A stretch of 64,000 bases of DNA from an uncultured Algibacter sp. (GCA_947502405.1 CANMZT010000012.1:1-64000), one strand, 5' to 3'; positions 1-8,676 are shown, numbered from the stretch's first letter. Notes: generated by a model not told the origin, from the letters alone. Numbers and translations are program-made.

Positions 1-1125
1 CTGTAGTCTGCTGGTACATTAATATTGCCATCTGGTGTAGCACTTATTGTAGCACTTCCATTAGTTAATACTACCGTGTCTGCATCTGCTGTAATTGTTC
101 CTGCATCTGCTGTACAAGCTTCTACCGTTACTGGCGCACCCGCTGCATCTAATGATGCACAGATTCCTGTGGCACCTACTAAGTTTAGTACATCTACACC
201 TGTTGTTACGCCTAACTCTACAATGCCTAAGTCTAAATAGTTTGCACTATCTTCTCTTCCATCATAAACTAATGTGTGAATCGTATATAATCCTGAACCT
301 TCTACCGTGAACTCTGGTGTAGCACTTACGTTTTCTATTACTAAGCCTGCTCCTGAAGTTAATACATAAATCTGACTGTAGTCAGTTGGCACATTAATGT
401 TGCCATCTGGTGTAGCACTTATTGTAGCACTTCCATTAGTTAATACTACCGTGTCTGCATCTGCTGTAATTGTGCCTGCATCTGCTGTACAAGCTTCTAC
501 CGTTACTGGCGCACCCGCTGCATCTAATGAGGCACAGATTCCTGTGGCACCTACTAAGTTTAATACATCTACGCCTGTTGTTACGCCTAACTCTACAATG
601 CCTAAGTCTAAATAGTTTGCACTATCTGCTCTTCCATCATAAACTAATGTGTGAATCGTATATAATCCTGAACCTTCTACCGTGAACTCTGGTGTAGCAC
701 TTACGTTTTCTATTACTAAGCCTGTTCCTGAAGTTAATACATAAATCTGACTGTAGTCTGCTGGTACATTGATGTTACCATCTGGTGTAGCACTTATTGT
801 AGCACTATCACCTACTAATGTTACTTCTGAAGCGTCAGCTGTTAATGTCCCAGCATCTGCTGAACAAAATTCTAAAGTAACCGAAACTCCTGTTACATCT
901 AAAGACGCACACAAATCATTTGCTGTTACTAGTGATAAAACATCACCACCAGTAGTTACTCCAAAATCTACTATGCTTAAATCTAAAAAGTTTGCACTAT
1001 CTTCTCTTCCATCATAGACTAAAGTATGAACAGTGTATTTTCCACCTTCTTCTACAGTAAAATTTGGTGTTCCGTTTACTTGCTCTATAACTAGATCATC
1101 TCCTGAAGTTAATACAAATATTTTA
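1..1125 (-). repeat. Tandem 375-bp coding repeats (three clear copies, more beyond the edge)
   Basis: The landmark CTGTAGTC/CTGTAGCC recurs at 1, 376, 751 and 1126, giving an exact period of 375 bp (125 codons) with no frame loss. Copies 1-375 and 376-750 differ at only about ten positions by eye. Copy 751-1125 is clearly diverged, and the sequence after 1126 keeps only part of the unit. The array probably continues left of the window. Confidence 0.93.
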
Positions 1126-1670
1126 CTGTAGCCATCTGGCACTACTACATTATCATTTGGATTAGCTTCTATGTTGCCTACACCTCCACTTACTGTGGCT
1201 GATATTCCACTAAAAGTACCTGCATCTGCTGAACATACAGTATCACCTAACGTGAAAGTTATTGTTTCAGTATCACAATGACCAATCGCAAAATCAAATC
1301 TAAATAAACTAACTGTTAATCTATACCTTCCATTACCAAGATTCCAAGGATGGTTTCCAGCTGGAAATGTATAGGGTAAAATATTTTCAGTAATACTATA
1401 AGTTGCTCCCGAATCCAAATTCTCGATTACATATCTTGCACTTTGGGAATGACCATCAATGTGAGTGTTGATGTAAAAGTTACTGGGTAAATCCTCAATG
1501 CTGTAAAATCCACCATCTGACAAAGTAGATGATTCATGCCCATTCGTAAATTCAAGTCCTTCAATATGCCCACAACTAATTTGAGCATAAGATTGGAATG
1601 AAAATAAAAGAACAAAGAAATAAAGTAGGTATCCTGATTTGGGAAATTGGTAAGGTAGTTTTAATTTCAT
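1..1670 (-). CDS. Large secreted repeat protein, N-terminal part (cut by window edge)
   Basis: The reading frame starts at ATG 1668-1670 and stays open to base 1 with no stop, so only about 556 N-terminal codons are visible. It begins with a basic stretch and a hydrophobic segment ending near SYAQ, a likely Sec signal peptide. A non-repeated domain follows, then 125-residue repeats whose conserved features are CSADAG or CTADAG, LTSG, TLVYDGR and DLG..V. Each repeat carries a pair of cysteines (in CxADAG and near CASLDA). This layout is typical of large flavobacterial adhesins exported by the type IX secretion system, which carry the sorting domain at the C terminus. That end is outside the window, so secretion by T9SS is inferred. 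The substrate or partner is unknown. Confidence 0.8.
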   Translation of the reverse strand, partial: MKLKLPYQFPKSGYLLYFFVLLFSFQSYAQISCGHIEGLEFTNGHESSTLSDGGFYSIEDLPSNFYINTHIDGHSQSARYVIENLDSGATYSITENILPYTFPAGNHPWNLGNGRYRLTVSLFRFDFAIGHCDTETITFTLGDTVCSADAGTFSGISATVSGGVGNIEANPNDNVVVPDGYSKIFVLTSGDDLVIEQVNGTPNFTVEEGGKYTVHTLVYDGREDSANFLDLSIVDFGVTTGGDVLSLVTANDLCASLDVTGVSVTLEFCSADAGTLTADASEVTLVGDSATISATPDGNINVPADYSQIYVLTSGTGLVIENVSATPEFTVEGSGLYTIHTLVYDGRADSANYLDLGIVELGVTTGVDVLNLVGATGICASLDAAGAPVTVEACTADAGTITADADTVVLTNGSATISATPDGNINVPTDYSQIYVLTSGAGLVIENVSATPEFTVEGSGLYTIHTLVYDGREDSANYLDLGIVELGVTTGVDVLNLVGATGICASLDAAGAPVTVEACTADAGTITADADTVVLTNGSATISATPDGNINVPADY

Positions 1671-1696
1671 GATACTTTTGTTTAAATTATTTTTTA

Positions 1697-1704
1697 CAAA
1701 GTTA
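1697..1704 (-). promoter_or_regulatory. -7 promoter box (TAACTTTG) of the repeat protein
   Basis: On the minus strand the sequence reads TAACTTTG, matching the Bacteroidetes TAnnTTTG -7 consensus, 26 bases before the ATG. No convincing TTG -33 box lies at the usual distance. The 250-bp gap 1671-1921 is very AT-rich and shows nothing else recognisable. Confidence 0.5.
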
Positions 1705-1921
1705 AACAAAAAAATTGTTTGTTTAACTTATTGTTTCTTTATTTAAACAAAAAATATATTCCTTTTATCGAAAAAAACACTAAAAATGTAGTGAGTTTCC
1801 CAATAAATAAGCGAATTATTAATAAAATTAATATTTCAAAAAAAACATATAATTGTTAAAAAAAAATTATTTAAGTCATTAAACAATTACTTTAAAATAA
1901 ATTTATGTTTAATTTTACATC

Positions 1922-2566
1922 ATGATTTTTGATAAAAACACTGCAAAGAAAACAGCTGAAGTTTTATTACAGATAAATGCAATAAAACTAAAACCAAATG
2001 ACCCTTTTACTTGGGCTTCAGGATGGAAATCTCCTATTTATTGTGACAACCGAATTATTCTCTCTTTCCCACCAATCCGAAACTATATTCGTGAAGTAAT
2101 GGGCAAACATATTGAAAAACAATATGGAAAACCAGATGTAATTGCTGGTGTTGCAACAGGTGCCATTGGTATTGGTATATTGGTTGCTGAATATTTAGGT
2201 CTCCCTTTTATATATGTAAGGCCAGACGCAAAGGGCCACGGACGTAAAAATCAGATTGAGGGGTTTATTGAAAGTGGTCAAAATGTAGTGGTTGTGGAGG
2301 ACTTAATTAGTACTGGAAAAAGCAGTTTAAATGCAGTTAAAGCTTTGAAAGAAGCTGGTATTAACGTAAAAGGCATGGTGGCTATTTTTACTTATGGTTT
2401 TGATGTTGCTGCTCATAACTTTAAAAAAGAAAACATCCATCTAAACACCTTAAGCGATTACGAAAACTTACTTGAAGAAGCCTTAGAGACTAATTATATA
2501 TCTGAAAAACAATTGCAAACATTATCAGAGTGGAATACTAATCCCAGTGAATGGAACGCTAATTGA
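1922..2566 (+). CDS. pyrE: Orotate phosphoribosyltransferase
   Basis: It transfers phosphoribose from PRPP to orotate to give OMP in cytosolic de novo pyrimidine synthesis. The 214-residue length fits the family. The substrate-binding segment FTWASGWKSPIYCDNR lies at residues 29-44, and the PRPP-binding motif VVVVEDLISTGKS at 122-134. The KGHGRKNQIEG stretch near 104-114 is the catalytic flexible loop. The C terminus contains two similar short segments (SEWNTNPSEWNAN). The gene is followed after 79 bases by an SRPBCC protein on the same strand, so they may share a transcript. Confidence 0.97.
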   Translation: MIFDKNTAKKTAEVLLQINAIKLKPNDPFTWASGWKSPIYCDNRIILSFPPIRNYIREVMGKHIEKQYGKPDVIAGVATGAIGIGILVAEYLGLPFIYVRPDAKGHGRKNQIEGFIESGQNVVVVEDLISTGKSSLNAVKALKEAGINVKGMVAIFTYGFDVAAHNFKKENIHLNTLSDYENLLEEALETNYISEKQLQTLSEWNTNPSEWNAN

Positions 2567-2645
2567 TATGAAATGTTTGCTGTTTAGTTATATAGCTGTC
2601 AATATTCACAACTAAGCAACTTAATAAACAACAACTTTAAACTTT

Positions 2646-3041
2646 ATGAATTTAGAATCTCCAAAAATTAATGTTGAAAAATCTCCTCAAGATGTTTTCA
2701 ACTTTTTAGCAGATATAAAAAACTTTGAATCCTTAATGCCTGAAAATATTAGCAAGTTTGAAGTTTTGGATGAAGACAAGTTTCTTTTTGCTTTAAAAGG
2801 CATGCCAGAAATTGTTCTAAAAAAGAAAGAAGTCATTGCACCAAATAAAATTGTTTTAGGTGCAGCTGGCGGGAAAATTGATTTTTCTTTGATTGCTACT
2901 ATCACTGAAACTAGCGACACATCTAGTGAGGTAAAACTAGATTTTTCTGGTGATTTTAACCCCATGATGGCTATGATGATTAAAAGCCCTATTAGTAAAT
3001 TTATTGAAACACTGGCAACTAATATTCCAAATGTAATTTAA
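2646..3041 (+). CDS. SRPBCC-fold (START/Bet v1-like) protein
   Basis: This 131-residue cytosolic protein has the pattern of a small SRPBCC domain: an N-terminal strand followed by a helix (SPQDVFNFLADIKNFESLMP), a run of alternating strands, and a long C-terminal helix (MMIKSPISKFIETLATNI). Members bind hydrophobic ligands or assist other proteins, and no specific function can be assigned. It lies downstream of pyrE, and its last 4 bases overlap the end of the convergent birA gene. Confidence 0.8.
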   Translation: MNLESPKINVEKSPQDVFNFLADIKNFESLMPENISKFEVLDEDKFLFALKGMPEIVLKKKEVIAPNKIVLGAAGGKIDFSLIATITETSDTSSEVKLDFSGDFNPMMAMMIKSPISKFIETLATNIPNVI

Positions 3042-3769
3042 TAAAGTAGTGTAATTTGTTTTAAATTAAATACTTTTAAAAGATTATCTTCTAACAGCAC
3101 TTTAAGCATTCCTGTTTCAGAAACACCTTTAATAATACCAGAAAACATAACACCTTCAGCATCTTTAAATGTTGAAGGCTTGTTTTTTCTAAAAAGATGT
3201 AATTCGTATGCTGTTCTTAATTCTTGGTATTTTTTTTCCTTAAGTAATAAAAAATAATCTTTAAGGTTATTAATAATCATAATGATTAGTTCATCTAAAT
3301 CATAATGCTGTCCTGAAATCAATTTCAACGATGAAGCCTTAGGAAGGTTTTTAAATACCGTTTGATTTACATTTAACCCAACACCTATAATTGTGCCATG
3401 TATCTTGCCATATTTCATGACATTTTCAATTAAAACACCACATATTTTTTTATCTGCTGACAAAATGTCGTTTGGCCATTTAACACTTATTTTGGGCACA
3501 GATAATTTGTTTAAAGTTTTAATAAGCGCCAAACTTATTACCATACTCACATAAAATGGTTCTTCTAATTCAAAATCCGCTAATCCTTTAAATACACTAA
3601 ACGTTAGGTTTTTAGATGTTTCAGATTCCCAAACAGTTCCCATTTGTCCACGTCCTTCTGTTTGACTTTTAGAAGAAATAGCCGTGTAATCATCGATTGA
3701 TTCTGTAGAATAAAGCCTTTTTAAATAACTATTTGTTGAATCGGTGGCATCAAGTTTGATTATACGCAT
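3038..3769 (-). CDS. birA: Biotin--[acetyl-CoA carboxylase] ligase
   Basis: It activates biotin with ATP and attaches it to the lysine of the biotin carboxyl carrier protein. The 243-residue protein is the short class I form without the N-terminal DNA-binding helix-turn-helix, so it should not act as a repressor. Visible motifs are the ATP/biotin loop GRGQMGTVW at 39-47, KWPNDIL at 97-103 and KICGVLIE at 108-115, followed by the small C-terminal SH3-like domain. It is divergent from rsfS, and the 94-bp gap holds the rsfS promoter. Confidence 0.95.
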   Translation of the reverse strand: MRIIKLDATDSTNSYLKRLYSTESIDDYTAISSKSQTEGRGQMGTVWESETSKNLTFSVFKGLADFELEEPFYVSMVISLALIKTLNKLSVPKISVKWPNDILSADKKICGVLIENVMKYGKIHGTIIGVGLNVNQTVFKNLPKASSLKLISGQHYDLDELIIMIINNLKDYFLLLKEKKYQELRTAYELHLFRKNKPSTFKDAEGVMFSGIIKGVSETGMLKVLLEDNLLKVFNLKQITLLY

Positions 3770-3835
3770 GGAAAGGTTATTATCTTACACTAAAATCTTA
3801 TGAATAATTTAAAGTATAAAGAACTAAAAAAATAA

Positions 3836-3843
3836 TAACTTTG
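3836..3843 (+). promoter_or_regulatory. -7 promoter box (TAACTTTG) of rsfS-ftsH
   Basis: TAACTTTG matches the Bacteroidetes -7 consensus and ends 20 bases before the rsfS ATG. No clear -33 TTG is seen. Confidence 0.5.
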
Positions 3844-3863
3844 CAATAAATTAAATTCAATTA

Positions 3864-4235
3864 ATGGCGAAACAAAAAATAAGCGCAGACCAATTAATAT
3901 CAGTTATAATCAGTGGGATTGAAGATGTTAAAGGTAAAGAAATAAACATTTTAGATTTAAGAGATATTGATAATACTGTTTGTGATTACTTTATTATTTG
4001 TGAAGGAACTTCAAATACACAAGTAAATGCCATTGTAAATTCTGTTCAGAAAAAAGTAAGTAAAGAACTTAAGGACAACCCTTGGCACACTGAAGGGGCA
4101 GATAATGCTGAATGGGTATTAATTGATTATGTAAATGTTGTTGTACATGTATTTCAAAAGCATATTAGAGAGTATTATGATATTGAAAGCCTTTGGGGTG
4201 ATGCAAAAACAACAGTAATAGAAACGAGTTACTAA
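3864..4235 (+). CDS. rsfS: Ribosomal silencing factor RsfS
   Basis: RsfS (DUF143/Iojap family) binds ribosomal protein L14 and blocks joining of the 50S and 30S subunits in slow growth. The 123-residue protein shows the family landmarks: DYFIICEGTSNTQV near residues 51-64, and the C-terminal block with AEWVLIDY and VVVHVFQKHIREYYDIE ending in LWGDA. It is 8 bases upstream of ftsH and very probably cotranscribed with it. Confidence 0.95.
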   Translation: MAKQKISADQLISVIISGIEDVKGKEINILDLRDIDNTVCDYFIICEGTSNTQVNAIVNSVQKKVSKELKDNPWHTEGADNAEWVLIDYVNVVVHVFQKHIREYYDIESLWGDAKTTVIETSY

Positions 4236-4243
4236 AAAAACAA

Positions 4244-6208
4244 ATGGCAAACGAAAAGAAAAATATAAAAGACAAAAAACCAAAATTCAGTCCATATTGG
4301 ATTTATGGTATATTAATAGCCCTATTTCTAGGTTATCAATTGTTTAGTGGTGGAAACTATCAAGATGCAAATAAAACAACACCCTCTGATTTCTTTAAGT
4401 ATCTTGAGGCTGGTGATGTTGAACGTGTAGATATTGTAAAAAACACACGCGTAGCTAAAGTATATTTAACCAAAGATGCTGAAGCTAAAGAGATCCATAA
4501 AGGTTCAAAACCACAAACATTTATTCCTTCAGCCACAGCTTTACCTAATTATAGATTTGAATTTGGTGATCTTCAGAATTTTGAAAATCAACTCAATGCA
4601 ATGACTGAGGATTTATCGGTAAAACCTATTGTTACCTTTGATACAGAAACCAACGATTGGGGTAATTTATTGATGGGTATCTTACCTTTTATTCTTTTGA
4701 TTGGTGTATGGATATTTATCATGCGAAGAATGTCTGGTGGTGCTGGAGGTGGTGCTGGCGGACAAATTTTTAATATTGGAAAATCCAAAGCTAAACTCTT
4801 TGATCAGAATACTGAAGTAAAAACAAGCTTTAAGGATGTTGCTGGTCTTGAAGGTGCAAAAGAAGAAGTTCAAGAAATTGTAGATTTCTTAAAATTTCCA
4901 GAAAAGTATACTACACTCGGTGGTAAAATTCCAAAAGGCGCACTACTTGTAGGCCCTCCAGGAACAGGAAAAACCTTGTTAGCAAAAGCTGTTGCAGGTG
5001 AAGCTAAAGTCCCTTTCTTCTCCTTATCTGGTTCGGATTTTGTTGAAATGTTTGTTGGAGTCGGAGCTTCTCGTGTTAGAGATTTATTTAAACAAGCTAA
5101 AGAAAAATCGCCATCAATTATATTTATTGATGAAATTGATGCTATTGGTCGTGCTAGAGGTAAAAATGCCATGTCTGGTAGTAATGATGAACGTGAAAAT
5201 ACCCTAAACCAGTTATTAACAGAAATGGATGGTTTTGGTACAAACACAAATGTTATTGTAATAGCAGCTACCAATAGGGCAGATATCTTAGATAAAGCCT
5301 TAATGCGTGCTGGACGATTTGATAGACAGATTTTTGTAGATCTGCCTGATGTAAGAGAACGTAAAGAGATTTTTGAAGTACACCTAAGACCACTTAAAAA
5401 AGCAAAAGATTTAGATTTAGATTTCTTATCAAAACAGACCCCTGGATTTTCGGGAGCAGATATTGCCAATGTTTGTAATGAAGCAGCTCTAATTGCTGCA
5501 AGAAATGGAAAGAAAGCTGTTGATAAACAAGACTTTTTAGATGCTGTAGATAGAATTATTGGTGGTCTTGAAAAGAAAAACAAAATTATTACACCTAGTG
5601 AAAAACGCGCAGTAGCATTTCATGAAGCTGGACACGCGGTTACAAGCTGGATGTTAGAACATGCAGCTCCATTGGTTAAAGTTACTATCGTACCTCGTGG
5701 GCGCTCATTAGGAGCAGCTTGGTATTTACCAGAAGAACGATTAATAGTTAGACCTGAACAAATGCTAGATGAAATGTGTGCCGCTTTGGGTGGTCGAGCT
5801 GCTGAAAAAGTGATTTTTGATAAAATATCAACAGGTGCGTTAAGCGACCTAGAAAAGGTTACTAAACAAGCCCGTGCAATGGTTACCGTTTATGGTTTAA
5901 GTGATAAAATAGGTAACCTCACTTATTATGATTCTTCGGGACAAGGTGAATATGGGTTTACTAAACCTTACAGCGAAGAAACAGCAGAACTTATAGATAA
6001 AGAAATATCTAGTATTATTGAAGAGCAATATCAAAGGGCTATAAAATTACTAGAAGCAAATAAAGATAAGCTAACAGAACTGGCTGAAGTTTTATTGGAA
6101 AAAGAAGTGATTTTTAAGGATAATCTTGAAAAAATATTTGGGAAACGTCCATTTGAAAAAGAACAACCTGAAAATAAAGAAATAGCCTTAAAAGACGAGG
6201 AGGAATAA
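4244..6208 (+). CDS. ftsH: ATP-dependent zinc metalloprotease FtsH
   Basis: This membrane-anchored AAA+ protease degrades membrane and short-lived cytosolic proteins. In order it has a charged N terminus, a first membrane helix (about 17-35), a periplasmic domain, a second helix (about 145-161), a Gly-rich linker, the AAA module with Walker A GPPGTGKT at 237-244 and Walker B FIDEIDAIG, the second region of homology ending RAGRFDR, and the M41 peptidase domain with the zinc motif HEAGH at 460-464. At 654 residues it is full length. The periplasmic domain has an insertion compared with E. coli, as is usual in Bacteroidetes. A strong terminator follows. Confidence 0.98.
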   Translation: MANEKKNIKDKKPKFSPYWIYGILIALFLGYQLFSGGNYQDANKTTPSDFFKYLEAGDVERVDIVKNTRVAKVYLTKDAEAKEIHKGSKPQTFIPSATALPNYRFEFGDLQNFENQLNAMTEDLSVKPIVTFDTETNDWGNLLMGILPFILLIGVWIFIMRRMSGGAGGGAGGQIFNIGKSKAKLFDQNTEVKTSFKDVAGLEGAKEEVQEIVDFLKFPEKYTTLGGKIPKGALLVGPPGTGKTLLAKAVAGEAKVPFFSLSGSDFVEMFVGVGASRVRDLFKQAKEKSPSIIFIDEIDAIGRARGKNAMSGSNDERENTLNQLLTEMDGFGTNTNVIVIAATNRADILDKALMRAGRFDRQIFVDLPDVRERKEIFEVHLRPLKKAKDLDLDFLSKQTPGFSGADIANVCNEAALIAARNGKKAVDKQDFLDAVDRIIGGLEKKNKIITPSEKRAVAFHEAGHAVTSWMLEHAAPLVKVTIVPRGRSLGAAWYLPEERLIVRPEQMLDEMCAALGGRAAEKVIFDKISTGALSDLEKVTKQARAMVTVYGLSDKIGNLTYYDSSGQGEYGFTKPYSEETAELIDKEISSIIEEQYQRAIKLLEANKDKLTELAEVLLEKEVIFKDNLEKIFGKRPFEKEQPENKEIALKDEEE

Positions 6209-6241
6209 TCTAAAACTTTTGTGTTTTGTTAAGCAAATGGT

Positions 6242-6282
6242 AAAAATCTTAAATTAATCGTAAGGTTAATTTAAGATTTTTT
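6242..6282 (+). terminator. Rho-independent terminator after ftsH
   Basis: A 16-bp perfect stem (6242-6257 with 6266-6281) encloses an 8-base loop. The right arm itself ends in T's. The stem is AT-rich, but its length makes it convincing. A -7 box begins directly at its end, so transcription appears to stop and restart here. Confidence 0.8.
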
Positions 6283-6289
6283 ATATTTG
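6282..6289 (+). promoter_or_regulatory. -7 promoter box (TATATTTG) for the LUD-cdsA-psd-ACBP operon
   Basis: TATATTTG fits TAnnTTTG and lies 40 bases before the ATG at 6330. It abuts the ftsH terminator, so any -33 element would lie inside the hairpin. Confidence 0.45.
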
Positions 6290-6329
6290 ATGAACATCGG
6301 AGGGAATTCGGTTAATAGCTTTACAATAA

Positions 6330-6938
6330 ATGAGTCTTTTTAGAAAAATTTTTGGTTCGAAATCTGATCGATCGGGTGAAGAATTAAAATCTAATGACCG
6401 TGGCAAATACATGCCTGAAGTCAAGCTGCCAATAGATGAAAGGTTTACCATAAACTTTAAGGCTAATGGTGGGAAGTTCTTGTATTGCGAAAATTTAAAT
6501 GAAATTTATAAAAATTTAGGTCATATTCTTGCTGAAAATGACTGGGAGGAAGAACTAGTTTTGTTGCTAGATTCGGAATTAGAAGATAAGTTTAAAAACT
6601 CAAATCTACTTTCTACAAAAAAAATAAGCGAAGCTACTTATTTCCTAACTACTTGTGAAAATTTAATTGCTAATGATGGTTCGCTGTTAATCTCATCAAA
6701 ACAAATTTTTGAAAAAAAACTACCAGAATTGCCTTTTAACTTCATTGTTTTTGCTACAACAAGTCAAATTGTTGATAATATTGGAGAAGGTTTACGTGGT
6801 ATAAAATCTAAAAACAGACAAAGAATACCAACAAATATCACGACCATAAAGCACTTTAAATCTGGAGATGAAAAAGATTTCCTAAGTTATGGTAGTAGTG
6901 CAAAAAACCTATACCTTTTGCTGTTAGAAGACCTGTAA
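6330..6938 (+). CDS. LUD-domain protein (LutC/YkgG-like)
   Basis: The 202-residue protein resembles the LUD family of LutC/YkgG proteins. It has a variable basic N terminus, then a Rossmann-like core with FKANGGKFLYCENLNEIY near 49-66, a segment around FLTTCENLIANDGSLLIS near 108-125, and PFNFIVFATTSQIVDNI near 136-152. In lactate operons LutC works with the iron-sulfur proteins LutA and LutB, but neither is nearby. Here it stands alone ahead of the phospholipid genes cdsA and psd, an arrangement I believe is common in flavobacteria. Its function in this context is unknown. Confidence 0.8.
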   Translation: MSLFRKIFGSKSDRSGEELKSNDRGKYMPEVKLPIDERFTINFKANGGKFLYCENLNEIYKNLGHILAENDWEEELVLLLDSELEDKFKNSNLLSTKKISEATYFLTTCENLIANDGSLLISSKQIFEKKLPELPFNFIVFATTSQIVDNIGEGLRGIKSKNRQRIPTNITTIKHFKSGDEKDFLSYGSSAKNLYLLLLEDL

Positions 6939-6939
6939 C

Positions 6940-7761
6940 ATGAAAGAAACATTTGTGCGATCACTTTCTGGTTTAATCTATGTTACTTTATTACTCATTT
7001 GTATTTGTTTCGAACAGACATTGATTGCGCTTTTTTTTGTATTTGGTTTAATCTGCATTGGTGAATTCAAAAAACTAATCCAACTTAAGAGCAATATTCC
7101 TTACTTAATATTTGTTCTACTTTACGCTGTTTTTGGTTATTGGCAAGCTGTTTTAAACACTAACAAAGGGCTAAATGAAGCGACTCAAATACTTATGGTA
7201 CTCTCCATTTTTGTGAATTTATTTTTAATAAAAGACTTGTTTTCTGGAAAAACTATTCCTCTTTTTAGTACTAAACGATTTTTACTTACTACATTCTACT
7301 TATCAAGTGCATTTGTTTTTTTAATTTTAATTGCGAATTATTTTGAGAACTACAATCCAAATATTTTGCTAGGTTCTTTTATCTTGGTTTGGGTAAATGA
7401 TTCTTTTGCTTATTTAGTTGGTAAAAACTTTGGCAAACAAAAGCTTTTCGAAATTATTTCCCCAAAAAAAACAGTTGAAGGTTTTCTGGGTGGTTTATTC
7501 TTTTCGTGCGTAGCAAGTTATTTTATAGCTACCTTTACAGCAACCTTAACTTTTACAAGTTGGCTAATACTAAGTATAATAGTTAGCGTTTTTGGAACTT
7601 TAGGGGACTTAATAGAGTCTAAGTTTAAAAGGCAAGCAAAAGTTAAAGATAGTGGTGTTATTATGCCAGGTCATGGCGGATTAATGGATAGACTAGATAG
7701 TATTATATTCGCGGCACCATTTATATATTTATTTTTAAGAATTTTGAACTATGTTTCATAA
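6940..7761 (+). CDS. cdsA: Phosphatidate cytidylyltransferase
   Basis: It makes CDP-diacylglycerol from CTP and phosphatidate in the inner membrane, the branch point of phospholipid synthesis. The 273-residue protein is almost entirely hydrophobic with about seven or eight membrane helices. The C-terminal family signature is clear: GDLIESKFKRQAKVKDSG followed by MPGHGGLMDRLDS, with the conserved metal-binding aspartates. It starts one base after the LUD gene stop and overlaps psd by 11 bases, so the genes are translationally linked. Confidence 0.95.
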   Translation: MKETFVRSLSGLIYVTLLLICICFEQTLIALFFVFGLICIGEFKKLIQLKSNIPYLIFVLLYAVFGYWQAVLNTNKGLNEATQILMVLSIFVNLFLIKDLFSGKTIPLFSTKRFLLTTFYLSSAFVFLILIANYFENYNPNILLGSFILVWVNDSFAYLVGKNFGKQKLFEIISPKKTVEGFLGGLFFSCVASYFIATFTATLTFTSWLILSIIVSVFGTLGDLIESKFKRQAKVKDSGVIMPGHGGLMDRLDSIIFAAPFIYLFLRILNYVS

Positions 7762-8404
7762 AGAAGGTCATAAAATTATAATTATAACACTAGTTGTAAT
7801 TGTTGGTTGTTTTCTACTAGTTGATAGCTTTATTAATATCACATGGTTAAGAACCATTGTTATGATAGCTTTATTAGTTTTTCTAATTTTAATATTGCAA
7901 TTTTTTAGAAACCCAAAACGTAATACACATCTCAATAGCAATCAAGTTATTTCACCTGTAGACGGAAAAGTGGTTGTAATTGAAGAAGTTTTTGAAAAAG
8001 AGTATTTTAATGAAAAACGATTACAGGTTAGTGTTTTCATGTCGCCATTAAATGTGCATGTTACACGCTACCCGATTGGTGGTAAAATTGTATTTAGCAA
8101 ATATCATCCGGGGAAATATCTTGTTGCATGGCACCCTAAAGCCAGTGAAGAAAATGAACGCACCACGGTAGTAGTTGAAAATGAGACTTACGGTAAAGTA
8201 CTTCACAGACAAATTGCTGGAGCTTTAGCGAAGCGTATTGTTAATTATGCTAAAGTTGATGAGAAAGCAATTCAAGGTAGCGAATCTGGATTTATCAAAT
8301 TTGGTTCTAGAGTGGATTTATTTTTACCTTTGGATACTAATATTAAAGTTGAATTAAACCAAAAGGTACGTGGTGGCGAAAGCGTTATTGCTGAAAACCA
8401 ATGA
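7751..8404 (+). CDS. psd: Phosphatidylserine decarboxylase (short form)
   Basis: It converts phosphatidylserine to phosphatidylethanolamine at the membrane. The 217-residue length matches the short proenzyme form. Two N-terminal membrane helices (about 7-25 and 32-51) precede the catalytic domain. VSPVDGKV-type sequence (ISPVDGKVVVIEE) and the block MSPLNVHVTRYP are present. The autocatalytic site is FGSRVD near residue 190, where the serine becomes the pyruvoyl group. It overlaps cdsA by 11 bases and the next gene by 4. Confidence 0.94.
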   Translation: MFHKEGHKIIIITLVVIVGCFLLVDSFINITWLRTIVMIALLVFLILILQFFRNPKRNTHLNSNQVISPVDGKVVVIEEVFEKEYFNEKRLQVSVFMSPLNVHVTRYPIGGKIVFSKYHPGKYLVAWHPKASEENERTTVVVENETYGKVLHRQIAGALAKRIVNYAKVDEKAIQGSESGFIKFGSRVDLFLPLDTNIKVELNQKVRGGESVIAENQ

Positions 8405-8667
8405 GTAATAAGGAGTTAGATAAAGAGTTTCAACAAGCAGTTGATCGTGTTAGTGCATATACTGATCCGTTTCCTGCTGATACACTTCTAAAACTCTATG
8501 CCTACTATAAAAAAGCTACAAATAATTATAACAGACCTAGAGGAAAAAAGGCAATTATAAACGCCTTTAAAACTAATGCTTTGTTTCAAGTTAAAGATAT
8601 TAGCGAAGACAAAGCTAAACGAGAATACATTAACTTAGTTAATAATTATTTCTTATACAGAGAATAA
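8401..8667 (+). CDS. Acyl-CoA-binding protein
   Basis: This 88-residue four-helix protein belongs to the ACBP family, which binds long-chain acyl-CoA esters. Landmarks are the helix around DKEFQQAVDRVSAY, the segment LLKLYAYYKKATNNYNRPRG (canonical LYxxYKQAT), and the C-terminal AKREYINLVNNYF helix (canonical A..YI..V). The usual KAKWDAW tryptophan region is replaced by KKAIINAFKTN. Its ATGA overlap with psd implies translation together with phospholipid enzymes, so a role in delivering or buffering acyl-CoA for lipid synthesis is a reasonable inference. Confidence 0.88.
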   Translation: MSNKELDKEFQQAVDRVSAYTDPFPADTLLKLYAYYKKATNNYNRPRGKKAIINAFKTNALFQVKDISEDKAKREYINLVNNYFLYRE

Positions 8668-8676
8668 ATTATTCGC

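Noticed and set aside
25-1017. Plus-strand ORFs of 71-82 residues repeated at 25, 397 and 769
   Set aside because: They are antisense shadows of the minus-strand 125-residue repeats and recur only because the repeat recurs. The long open minus frame with signal peptide is the real gene.
1-1125. Regular repeat spacing as a CRISPR array
   Set aside because: The unit is 375 bp, coding and conserved throughout, with no short repeat and unique spacer pattern and no cas genes.
4870-5583. 237-residue minus-strand ORF within ftsH
   Set aside because: It is antisense to the conserved AAA domain and has no recognisable domain, promoter or neighbour support.
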